Assembly (NCBI GenBank): GCA_001724265.1
Contig: MEDY01000026.1
Span: 61,834-125,833 of the forward strand
Origin: Rhizaria sp. SCN 62-66
Taxonomy: Eukaryota > Rhizaria, unplaced
Direction of reading: 5' to 3'
Length of the DNA: 64,000 nt
A program made the translations under genes and the position numbers. Under the pieces are notes generated by a model, which was not told where the DNA came from, made no database searches, and saw only the letters and a program-made list of their open reading frames with translations. This document shows, one piece after another, positions 1 to 9,885 of this stretch (position 1 is its first letter; each line of letters starts with the position of its first letter).

Positions 1-682
1 CGAGCTTGGAGTCGAACGTGGTCGACAGCGAGCGGCCCGAGAACTCAGAGACGCGGCATGCGCGGACGGCGACGACCGGGTTGCCCTGTAGGTAGTTGTC
101 GTTGTGCGGCTCGGCCTGGTCGCCCCACAGCGTGAGCGAGATCGAGGTGAGCGTGTCGTCCATGATGGTGATGTCGCGCTTCACGAGGTCACGGCCGGCC
201 TTGGACCGCAGGCTCTGGACCGGGTTCACGGCCGTCACAACGCCCAGCACGTCGCACTTGGCCTCGGCGGGAAGGGACGCAATCTGGCCAATCTTGGTGA
301 ACGAGCCGTAGTGCTCAGACTTGATATTGGCGTCGTCGGGGCAGTTCTGGATCACGGAACGCTCGTCGAAGGTGAGCTCGTCTTCGTTGGTCATCTTGTT
401 GCTGCCCTTGCGGCCGCCGGAGAAGGTGTAGACGGAGCCCGGGATGATATACTCAAAGAACTGATCGACGCCCTTGTTGAAAAAGGTCGCCTTGATGGAG
501 CGGCCCGAGGCGTCGAGCAGCTCGCACGCGAAGAGCTTGCCCTCACCGCGCTGGTTCGTGTACGTGCGGATATCCGTCTTGGACGTGACACGGACCTTGA
601 TCGTCCAGCGCGGAGCGTAAGGACTAATCTCGGAGATCAGCTGGATGTGGTCTTGTGCCGAAGGACCGCCGTGGCCGTACAT
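1..682 (-). CDS. RPA1: Replication protein A large subunit (RPA1/RPA70), 5' part only
   Basis: The minus strand is open for 227 codons from ATG 682-680 and runs off the left edge. RPA1 is the large subunit of the heterotrimeric single-stranded-DNA-binding complex used in replication and repair in the nucleus. Residues about 10-115 read as OB fold DBD-A, with ISPYAPRWTIKVRVTSK, RTYTNQRGEGKLF and a Phe/Asn-rich FFNKGVDQFFEY strand. From about 140 the next OB fold (DBD-B) begins, including DVLGVVTAVNPVQ, LTLWGDQAE and RVSEFSGRSLS. DBD-C with its zinc site would lie outside the window. No RPA70N domain is visible upstream. The sequence just before the Met (CTCTACAG then CAACGCTCG) could be a splice acceptor, so a further 5' exon is possible. 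The family call is firm; the start is less certain. Confidence 0.92.
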   Translation of the reverse strand, partial: MYGHGGPSAQDHIQLISEISPYAPRWTIKVRVTSKTDIRTYTNQRGEGKLFACELLDASGRSIKATFFNKGVDQFFEYIIPGSVYTFSGGRKGSNKMTNEDELTFDERSVIQNCPDDANIKSEHYGSFTKIGQIASLPAEAKCDVLGVVTAVNPVQSLRSKAGRDLVKRDITIMDDTLTSISLTLWGDQAEPHNDNYLQGNPVVAVRACRVSEFSGRSLSTTFDSKL

Positions 683-888
683 CGAGCGTTGCTGTAGAGG
701 CGCGGGCAAAGTAGGTTGACGGAAGACAGAGCGAAAGTTAAGTGGGCGGAAATGCCAGAGTTAGCGTCTTGATAATGAGAAATCGAATAAAAATACAAAG
801 ACAAACTCCACTATATATGCGAAATATTAGCGCTATATATCATTTTGACGAATGGCTATGGCGGTGGATGATATGATGTGAGAGCCTC

Positions 889-900
889 TTTTGGCGCCAA
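889..900. promoter_or_regulatory. E2F/DP-like site TTTTGGCGCCAA
   Basis: The sequence contains the palindrome TTGGCGCCAA and matches the E2F consensus TTTSSCGC (TTTGGCGC) on one strand. It lies between RPA1 and BUB3, both of which are S/M-phase genes in other eukaryotes. Function is inferred from the motif and its position only. Confidence 0.45.
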
Positions 901-983
901 TGATGGCGATTGGGTGGGCTGGGCGGGCTCCTTTTGGATTTGCTTGGCGGGCAGACAGCTGCCAGTCCGAGTGACCGAGACTG

Positions 984-989
984 ACGCGT
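984..989. promoter_or_regulatory. ACGCGT (MCB-like) box
   Basis: This is a perfect ACGCGT hexamer about 95 bases from the E2F-like palindrome. In fungi this sequence binds MBF, which drives G1/S genes. A six-base match in GC-rich DNA can be chance. Confidence 0.25.
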
Positions 990-1103
990 GCTAAGCGACA
1001 GCGCGTATCTCGGCTGTATCTCCGTCAGTGAACATTTCGACATTGTTTTCGTATACCCCACGCAGCGTTAATTAGTATATCTAAATCTGGTGTCAAACAC
1101 TAC

Positions 1104-1109
1104 TATATA
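1104..1109 (+). promoter_or_regulatory. TATA-like element upstream of BUB3
   Basis: TATATA lies 64 bases before the BUB3 ATG, in an otherwise mixed-composition spacer. The position is reasonable for a core promoter with a short 5' UTR. There is no experimental support. Confidence 0.3.
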
Positions 1110-1172
1110 CCCCTTCAAATCCACTCTGGCCTTTTCTTGTTCTCCGTGCACAGGGACTCTCCGCTCGCCCTC

Positions 1173-2815
1173 ATGTCTAAGGCCAAGGCGGACGCCGCCC
1201 TCATCACAACTTGCCCCGCGCCGCCCCCCGACTCGGTCTCTGCGCTGAGCTTTGGCCGCGAGTCCGACATGCTCGCCGCAGCCTCCTGGGACGGCGCTGT
1301 GCGCGTATACAACGGTGCCGCCACTGGCTGCGGCGAGCTGCTTTGGACCGGCGCCGACACCGACCCTCTGCTCGACTGCACGTTCGGCGTCACCGACGAC
1401 ACGCTCTTCGCCGCCGGCCTCTCAGGCTCTGTCCTCTGCTTCGACCCTTCACAACAGCAGTTGTCCTCCACCTCATCAGAATCCGCAACTGCATCTGTCG
1501 TGGGCAGCCACGACGGCCCCGTCTCGTCTCTCTGCTACGACCCGTTCGTCACGAACACGTTGCTCTCGGCCGGCTGGGACGGCGCCGTCAAGCAGTGGGA
1601 CCTCCGCACTGCGTCCCCACTTGTCGCCACGGCCCGTCTTGGTGCAGTCGCAGTCGCCGCTGGCGGCGGCGTGACCAAGGCCCTCAGCATGGACGCCACA
1701 GGCCACAAGCTCGTCGTCGCCGGCACAAACCGCGTGATCGAAGTCTTCGATCTTCGGCGCATGGGGCGGTTTCTGCAGGCGCGCGAGTCGTCGCTGGCAT
1801 CGCAAACGCGCCGTGTGCGCTGCAGTCCTGATGGCGAGCGGTTCGTGGTCGCTGGCATGGAAGGGCGCATTGCAGTCGAGATGATCGATCCGTCGCCTGA
1901 GGCACAGGTACGCATAATTGTCACGATTACGGCGTATATCACTTAACATCGCAACATGTGAAATGAACTCTAACATTGATTTTAAATCTAAGGTTTTCAA
2001 TCAACATTTTCATGTCATTCTGCGGTGGAGCAGCTTCATCCTAAGTCCTTCCCCTTTTGATCACTTTTTGTTTTTGTTTTTGACTCGTATCTATAGGCTC
2101 AGAAGTACGCCTTCAAGTGCGCCCAGCAGGCGTTGCCGGACGGCGCGCGCTTCATGTCCCCCATCCACGCCCTTTCATTCCACCCCAAAACGCACGCCTT
2201 CGCCGCCGGCGCGCAGAATGGCGTTGTGTCGGTGTGGGATGCAGTCGTGAAGAAGCGCATCGCCGCGTTCCCGGCGCAAAGGTACGCGATACGCGCCATA
2301 CTGTTAACATTTTTGTCCGCTATATCATACGCGTACATTGTGAGCATTCTTGCATATATTTTTTCTGCCACTGGACCCTGCTAATGCTATGCCAATGACT
2401 GCTGACTCACTCTTATTACTTGACTTGACTCCTGTTATTGTTGATGATGCTGCTGTTTTCCGCTGTATATTTCATATTGCGATCAACGTCTGCGGTATGT
2501 TAAATCCTGCGACTGACTGCTGCATTCTTCAGTGCCGGCGTCAGTGCACTGGCCTTCTCCCGCTCCGGCGACCGCTTGGCAGTGGGCATCTCCTACAACT
2601 GGGAGTACGGCGCGCCCGCCACTGCCCTGGGACACAGCTCCGCCGCTGCAGGAGCTCAGACCGATCACGATGGCGATATTGAGCTTGACACGGAGGCCGA
2701 GGCTGAGGAGGGCTGTGTGGCGGTGCCTGAGCTTGCCAAGGGCGTTGTCGCTGGGAAGCCCGCGGTGTTCATCCGCAAGATGACTGAGGCGCACGTCAAA
2801 CTCACCGCTAAGTGA
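1173..2815 (+). CDS. BUB3: Mitotic checkpoint WD40 protein BUB3
   Basis: The gene has three exons: 1173-1907, 2097-2281 and 2533-2815 (TGA), giving 400 aa. BUB3 is a seven-bladed WD40 propeller that binds GLEBS motifs of BUB1 and BUBR1/MAD3 and phospho-MELT repeats of KNL1 at kinetochores. Visible blades include AAASWDGAVRVYN, LLSAGWDGAVKQWDLR and AAGAQNGVVSVWD. BUB3-type signatures are VFDLRRMGRFLQARESSL, EGRIAVEMIDPSPEAQ (end of exon 1), AQKYAFKC and AVGISYNWEYG. Both introns begin GTACGC and end TAG and CAG. Joining preserves the frame; the second intron splits a Ser codon. The protein is longer than the usual 330 or so residues because of an acidic Ala-rich insert in the last blade. Rae1 is the nearest alternative, but the DPSPEAQ segment favours BUB3. 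Confidence 0.93.
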
Positions 2816-3601
2816 ACATGACTGCGATACCTCAACGCGAGTCACTTTTACGGGCGCACTACCTGAGTCCGGGCGCTTATCTCCGTGTGATCTTATCGGC
2901 GGAGTGGCTATTATTGATATGCATATTCTCGTCATTTTATTGATGATAGCATCGTATTGGCATTTTTTAACAACGATCTAGATTTTCAAATAACATATTC
3001 CGTGTTTGTTCGTTTTCTACTTTGCTTTGTGGTTATATCGCTGTATATAGTTTTCCTCAAGCGTTTGACCACATATCTTTGACAAAGGTATCTACCATAT
3101 GAACGTCAGCTGTGCACATTTATATTACTATTTTCAGGCAGTGCAGCTTTTACACGCCTTGATATTTTAGAGTCAAACTGATAATGCATAGTTCTGTTGT
3201 TGAAATCTGTGCATCGATCATGCTTTATAGTCAAAACAAATCGTTGGGGCCATTTTCAAGCACTTTACAAGCATACACGCAACCCATCTTCCATAAAGCC
3301 TAGGCACGGTAGACAATACCTACTGATATACTAGAAGTTACAATTATCATTTTATTTGACTAAACTTTTATATAGATATCGATGCAAATGCACGTGTTTG
3401 AGTGGGTCGTTCGAAGTTAAGCCGCCAGAGACCGTGAGCTCGGCCAGACTGCACACCGACCGACCGACCGACTGGGCAAGGTGACGATTTGTGGGGGTCG
3501 TTTTGTGCTTTGTCTTTCGGTTGTTTAGCACCGCTAGCACTTTTTCTACCACTACCGCACTCTACCCTTCAGTCGGGTTTTTTCTTTTCACCTCAGTCAC
3601 A
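2816..3601. other. Intergenic spacer BUB3-uL15m
   Basis: This is AT-rich DNA holding the BUB3 3' end and the uL15m promoter. A short run of CCGA/CGAC repeats occurs near 3458-3472. I see no coding exon or RNA gene. Confidence 0.5.
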
Positions 3602-4602
3602 ATGCTTGGCATGCGCTGCGCCGCGCCGCTGCGGGCGTCTGTTGGCTCTTCCTTCGGTGCTCTCTCGTCGCTCCTGACCACCTCCCGCGTCGCCCCTGCT
3701 GTCCCTGCCGCTTCCACGGTTGCTGCCGTGCCTGCGCGTACTTACCTGGGCCTTATTTCTGGCCCCATGACGCTCGGCAACCTTGCCGACGTGCCCGGCG
3801 CCCGCAAGATCGCCAAGCGTCTCGGCCGTGGCCGCGCCTCTGGTCTGGGCAAGACTTCCGGCCGTGGTCAGAAGGGTCAGGGCGCTCGCTCGGGTCTCCG
3901 CTCGCTCACGCGTTACGAAGGTGGCCAAACCATGCTTTGGCGCCGCTCCCCGAAGCACGGCTTCAAGAACATCAACCGCAAGGAGCTGGACGTCGTCAAC
4001 GTCGACAATCTTGTCAAGTTCATCTCTGCTGGCCGCATTGACGCCTCCAAGACCATCACGATGAAGCACCTCGTCGACTCTGGCCTTGTCTCGTCCGTGC
4101 GCCACGGCATCAAGCTCTGCGGCCGCGACGCCTCTATGGTGGCCCGTCTGCCTGTCCCTATCAACATCGAGGTCACCCACTCCACTGCCCTCGCCCGCGA
4201 CGCCATCCAGGTACGTTAGCTTCACCGCGATATATCTCAACGTAGTCAGATTCCATGCGATAATGTATTTTGTATTGAATTAACAGTTGCCCTAGTTCAC
4301 GCTTATGTGCAACGTTGTATCTCTCGTCTCTTATCGTCTTCTCGACATGTCGCCGCTTTTTTTGCTTGTTCGTTTCATTCTCGCAGGAGATGGGCGGCTC
4401 TGTCAAGTTCGTCTACTACTCCCGTCTCGCCTTCCACGAGCTCCTCAACCCCGGCTCCCGTCTCTTCGTTCCCGGCCCGTCCGTCCCGCCCCCGAACAAG
4501 ACGCTCCGCTATGAGCACCAGCTCTGCGGCAAGCGCGACGAGGAGAAGGCCCAGGAGCTCCGTCTCGCCCGCATCGTCCGCAAGATCCGTGTCCGCAAGT
4601 AA
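3602..4602 (+). CDS. MRPL15: Mitochondrial large-subunit ribosomal protein uL15m
   Basis: Two exons, 3602-4210 and 4387-4602 (TAA), encode 275 aa. The protein is a structural component of the mitochondrial 50S-like subunit. The first 45 or so residues (MLGMRCAAPLRASVG..., Arg/Ser/Ala-rich, almost no acidic residues) look like a mitochondrial presequence. The L15 signature follows: NLADVPGARKIAKRLGRG, SGLGKTSGRGQKGQ, then GQTMLWRRSPKHGF. The C-terminal exon carries VKFVYYSRLAFHELLNPGS. The intron starts GTACGT, ends CGCAG and is phase 0. The frame is open 37 codons upstream of the chosen Met, but that part lacks a presequence and sits in leader-like DNA. It implies a translating mitochondrion. 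Confidence 0.93.
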
Positions 4603-6192
4603 ACGCTCCCGCGTCGTCTCTAGTTGCGCCGAACGCGATCTTGTCGAGCGCGCGATGACACTGGTGCGCGCTCTGGCGTACGCGCATTGTTCGCAAGTGA
4701 AGCAAATCGACTGCAGCTGCACATGGTTTCATGTTCACATGTGTCGTCTCGACTCGCTCATCTGCATGTGAGCTAGTTAGGTGCCATCAATGGCTGTAAC
4801 TACGCACGGTAACTATTGTTGCCGGTTATAACCTTGCTGCCGTCTTGAGAGAGCAGAACAGTGACGAGTGATGCATTGAGCTGTTGGCTTACTTTGCTCG
4901 GTTCAGGGTTCGTTTCGGTTTGGTTCTTTTCTGTTTGCTGGGGTATTTAATGATGCCATCTACATTCGCAACAACTTCAACAGCACTCTTTTGCTCTTTG
5001 TACCTCACAATTGTGACTGTATGAATGCAGTGTTGTGCCATGATATATGCGGAGTGTAGGATGTTCACGTTTATGGTTTTAGTCTTAACAATAGTATTAT
5101 TAGGTTTTATATCAATGAAACAAGTCTTATATCGATATGGGGTGAGGAAACTCCACTGTTTACACACAAAAAAATACAATCAAACATCATTTCAAGTGAG
5201 CAGAACCAGACTTTGAAACCCACAGAAAGGTCATTTGGGCTGCGTACATCTTGTTACTGGGAGCAGATTTCCATCACACAGCAATATGTCACGGTGGAAA
5301 CGCTGAGAGGAAGTCATGGCACAACTCGGTAATGATGTCTCTGAGTGCCGCGATCGATCAGCGACGGGGTCGTCGTCGCAGCGGTTTGATTTATTGTCAT
5401 CAGGTTAGGCGTTTTGATAACACTGTACACTATACTAGTATTGAGGATCGTTACAAAATGAGTTTTACGTTCAGTGCATAGTATTTTCATTTCGTGATCC
5501 TTACATGTGATCGTTTTATGTTCTTGCTCGAGCTCGAAACGGCACAAAATGTCGCAAAAAGAGCGATCGCTGTAACTAACAAGTGCTGCGCGCGAATGAC
5601 GCGTGTCGAAGTAGGATATCACACAGCGTGACGGTTAAAGTTACGATATTACATTAGATAGGAGGGTCAATGAAGTACTCATACATAGAACTCTGACTAG
5701 TACGAAAAGTGAAAACGGAGTATTCCTGAACGTTAACATGAGTTTCTTGCTGCTGATCGTCACCTGCTCTTTGAATCAGCTTACTTAAATTACATCATTA
5801 CAAGCCAAATAGAGCTAATCACGACAAAACAACAGAGAAAACACGCGTCAGTGAAACACGACCGTCGACACATCACTTCAACCAAACACAAGGACTCCAA
5901 CTCATACCTGAGTTAAGAGAGCATTTGAGACTCCGTACATCTGCGGCCTGAAGTCTTGGAAGCTTGAGTGAGACACAGCTCAAAGGAGCATTACGCTGAG
6001 CGCAAAATTGCATCATCTGCCGTCTATATGTCGATAGCACAGTCATGTCGCTTTCTCATCACACGCTTAAATCAGCGAATACTCAAGACAAACATCCCTG
6101 TACGCTTACATACAAAACACACAAATCAAGCCACCAAAAAACGCTTCTGCTTCTGCAACCGTGACGCCATATCAGCGTTTGTGGCACACAGC
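4603..6192. other. Intergenic spacer between convergent uL15m and 5'-nucleotidase genes
   Basis: About 1.6 kb of AT-rich DNA containing both 3' flanks. GC content falls off within about 100 bases of the uL15m stop. I found no coding signature, tRNA box pair or repeat array in it. Confidence 0.5.
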
Positions 6193-8943
6193 TCACGCCT
6201 TCGGAAGCGGGAAGCGGCGGCCGAGCTCTTCAGCGAACGCAACCTGGATACTCGCAGCCACCGGTTCCTCCGACACGAGCGTGAGCGAGCCCTCGGGGAA
6301 GATATCCGACGGGTTGACCAAGTAGTCGTTGATGTTGAACGTGTACACAGTCGCCGCCTCGAGCGGGGAGCCATACAGAGACCACACCTTCGTCTCCCCG
6401 ACAGTCGCAGTGGTCTCGGTGTCACTCTTGCTCTCCTCGCCGTCACCCATCGCAGCGCTCACAGTCACCTTGTACAGCACGGTGGGGTCGTACGCCATCC
6501 ACCCGCCGCGGCCACGGTACCGCTCCGTCGCCGTCTCCAGCGCGGCCGACACCGCCGCGCCGGTCGCATTGACGCGCATGACTGTGCCGCCGAAGGGCAG
6601 CGTGCGCATGGCGTCGTACTGGCTCACTGTTGCCGCCGGAAGCAGCCCTTCGAGGCGCAGACAGCCGGCGTTGGCGAGTCCGAACTGGGCGGGCGGGAGA
6701 TCGCTCACCGCCGCCGCGGAGGCAAGGGGGCGGAACGCGCGGCGGCGCGCGCGGGCGGCGGCGTGACCGGCGGCGTCTGCGCGCGCGTCGGCCGCGAGCT
6801 GCGCCTCGGCCGCGCGCTGGATGCCCGTCGCGAGCACGGCGCCGACCTCGGACACGGTGAAACGCACCGTGGTCTCGGTGACGTCGAGCGGGCGCGGGAG
6901 CTGAGCGACCTCGGCGCGAGGGTCGAAACCCTCCTGCTCGAGTGCCGCGAACGCCTTGTCGGTCCAGTCGTCGACGGCGGTCTGCACAGCCGCGTCGAGC
7001 GGGTACTTGTCGGTCACAAGTTCGTGTTCGCCCCACAGCGAGTACCCCGCGGCCTCGAGCTGCGCCGCCGTGGCCGCGGCGACGGTGCCGTACTCAGTGC
7101 CGACGCTGGCGCGAAGCACCTTGGGGTTGAGACTCAGCCGGTGCACGTAGACGGACTCGAGGTTCGAGTCGGCCTTAGCGACGTAGCGTGACCGCCCGTT
7201 GGCGACGGCGCTGGGGGCCGGGTACTGCATGCGGTCGTGGTCATGGCCGCCGACGATGAGGTCGATCTCGGGCACCTCCTCCAGCAGCCGCAGGTCGTCG
7301 CCGATGTCGATGTGAGAGAGCAGCAGCAGGATATCCCATGGTTGCTTCGCGTCGCGCCACGACTGGATCTGCGCCTTGACCGCGGCAACGGTCGCTTCGC
7401 GGGCGTCGATGGTGACGTAGTCAGGCTGGTTGTCGTCGACGACGGGCGCGATAATGCCGATGCGAATCCCGTTGGCGCGCTCAGTGATCACGGCCTTGGA
7501 GGTCTGCGGGAACGGCCGCGCCTCGTCGGTCGGGTACACATTCGTCGCCACGAACGGCACCGTGGACTCGGCCATGCGGGTGTAAAACGTCTCGACACCA
7601 AAGTCAAACTCGTGGTTGCCCAGCGTGGCGTAGTCGACGCCGAGCTTGTTCACGGCGATATCCATCATGTGCTTGCCGTTGAGCGGCTCCGTGTCCTCTG
7701 GCTGCAGACGGACCGAGTTAAGCGCCGTCGGGGACAGCACGTCACCGGCGAACAGAGTCAGAAAGCCGCTGCCGGGCCCCGTCACGGGCGCGGCGGCGGC
7801 GGCAGCGGAGCGCGGCTCGGCCAGAAGCGCGGCGCGGATGCTGGGCAGCCGCGCGGCGCCGCCGTAGCCGGCGATGGGGTTGAGCTCGTAGATGTCGTTG
7901 AAGGCGAGGATCGTCACGTCGGGCGCAGGGTACGTGCGCGGGGACGCCGGGAGCAAGGCTTCGGAGATTATGAACGTGATCAGCGCGCACAACAGGAAGA
8001 AGATAAGCCCGCCGATGCCGAGGAACATGCGACCGCGTGTACACTCAGGCACATCGGCCGGATTTACGCCCGCAGCGTCCGCGGCGCCGGCGTTGGCTCT
8101 GGAGGAAGACGCTGAGGAGGCGGCCACACTCGCGCTGAGCCCGGCAGCGTGCGCGTTGGCGTTGGCGGCACCGGTTCTATTGTAGTTAGCATGGGCCGAG
8201 GCGGGGGCCGCGCCGGCGGCGCCGGTGAGGGGCGAGGACTCGATCTGGAAGGACCGTGAGCGGCGGCCGACGCCGCGCTGGCTCTCGATGTCGTCCTCGT
8301 CCGCGCTGCCGTCCTCGAACGCGTCCTCGACGTACGCCGGAGACTGGGGCTTGGCGGCCGCAGCAGAGCCGACACCGCCACTGCGCGGGTGACTCGCGCT
8401 CGCGCTCGCACTTGCCGCGCTAGCACTCGCGGTGGCGGCGACACTCGCGCCAGCGCGGCTGGGAAGCGGGGAGAGCGTGTCCTGCTCAGCGATGGCAGCA
8501 GGGGCGACCGGGTTGCTGTTGCTGTCGCCCGCGAAGGCCGCGGCGCTGTCGAAAGCGGGGCCCGGGGTGCGTGCCGGGTGTGCGTGCGGCGTCGACGCGA
8601 CCGCGAAGTCGTTGTCCGAGGCCAAGGCCGCGGCCGGGGCGAGCGGGGTCGTCTCGAGCACCTCAGCGTCGGCGTGCGGGGACGAGAGGTACGCGTCGGC
8701 GGCGACGGCGGCCGGGGTGACCGGGGCCGGGGAGGCCTCGCTGAGGCCCTGGCTCTGGTCACCTTTGTTGGAGCCAGAGGCTTTCTTGTTGTTGTTGCGG
8801 CGCGACTGTTTCAGTTGTTAATGCGCAAGACAGAGAGAAAATAGGATGAGAAGAAAAAATGTGAGTGGAGGGAACAAACACCAAGTAGTGATGCCTATTA
8901 TGTCTTCGTTCATTGCATCGCAGTAAGATGGAGCACGTACCAT
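6193..8943 (-). CDS. Membrane-anchored 5'-nucleotidase / metallophosphatase family protein
   Basis: The main exon is 8805-6193 (TGA), open to a TAA at 8820-8818 with no ATG. A preceding ATG at 8943-8941 is followed directly by GTACGT, and GAAACAG lies just before 8805. I therefore join an ATG-only exon to it (871 aa). Residues 2-260 are Ala/Ser-rich and probably disordered. About 261-283 is a hydrophobic helix (MFLGIGGLIFFLLCALITFII), suggesting type II topology with the enzyme lumenal or outside. The catalytic domain has the family metal motifs: FNDIYE (about 303; the usual His is Tyr), FAGD, GNHEFDFG (about 397), LLSHIDIG and GGHDHD (about 520). The C-terminal 5'-nucleotidase domain includes PFGGTVMRVNATG. 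Substrate (nucleotide 5'-monophosphate or cyclic nucleotide) is inferred from the UshA/CD73 family. An alternative in-frame ATG lies at 9123, in AT-rich DNA. Confidence 0.85.
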
Positions 8944-9885
8944 GAGAGGTTGGGTGGTCTCCTCGCAGACGGCGCTGCAGAGAGTGATAGGCAAAGCGTA
9001 GTACAATTCAGGCAACAAGATTAAAAATAAACGTGAACATATAAAAAGGCAATAGTAACGCGATCGCCTCAAAACGTCTCGGTGAAGCTCTATATGGGCT
9101 TGTGTGGAGGCAGTTGAACACATGCTCTCAACCCACGTGCGGGTTAGAGGAAAGCTTTAGAAGAGGATACTCCTGTCATCTAAAGAATACCCACTTAAAA
9201 TATTTGGCAAATGATCGCAATTGTCATTATATAGTACTATTTTGTCGCCGTTTGACGATCATATCTGCGTGTTTTCATCATTGTTGTACCGCTCCAGAGG
9301 TTCAATGGACGACGTCGCGCACAAGGCCCTGCTGTAATAAAACAACTTGAAGGGTAACGGGCCCACGAAGATATCAAGGGATATATCAACCTCAACGGTC
9401 GATTACAACAACAGTTTTCAAATATGACATCAAGTACGTGTCTTTATTCACTATAACTATATATCATTTATATATGCTTTTGTTGTTAAGTATCAGCATC
9501 CGATTTGTATTTGAAGAAGATGTGTTGTGCTCGTTTGTTACGCACGCAAATTGGAGAGATTCTCGGCACTAAAATTATATTTTCTCAGTCAATAGTAATT
9601 CAAAGAAAACTAGAGAACTAATAACATGTCAATTAAGTTATGAGCAAATTATCCTTGAGATGTCATGACAAATGCAATGTATTAAGAGGTACAACAGCTC
9701 GTGTGATTTGAGCTGCAACTTGAAAGGCTCTATTCATATCATTATTAGCTGACCTACCTCGTTGTAAAACATAAAAATACACCCCAAAGCCATTAACAAT
9801 TGAGTAAAATATCATGTATGAGGACGCTCAAAGAAACTTTGCGCATGCAAATTGCGGAAAGCGTTCAAACAGCCGTGAGTCATAT
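8944..9885. other. Intergenic spacer
   Basis: AT-rich 0.9 kb between two minus-strand genes, containing the 5' flank of the nucleotidase-family gene and the 3' flank of the next one. The minus frame from ATG 9123 stays open into the nucleotidase start but has noncoding-like composition. Nothing else was recognised. Confidence 0.45.

Larger units (their letters stand above)
683..1172. promoter_or_regulatory. Shared divergent promoter region of RPA1 and BUB3
   Basis: This 490-base spacer separates two divergent cell-cycle genes. It holds an E2F-like palindrome, an ACGCGT box and TATA-like stretches on both sides (812-819 and 834-840 toward RPA1, 1104-1109 toward BUB3). No convincing exon is visible in it. 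Part of it may be a 5' UTR intron of RPA1 ending at about 692. Confidence 0.5.

Noticed and set aside
840-1061. 73-codon minus-strand frame as an RPA1 first exon
   Set aside because: Its translation has no RPA70N resemblance, and it overlaps the putative promoter elements. No donor in a suitable phase was found.
5968-7191. 407-codon plus-strand frame
   Set aside because: It is the antisense shadow of the 5'-nucleotidase-family gene, with Arg/Ala-rich translation and no motif of its own.
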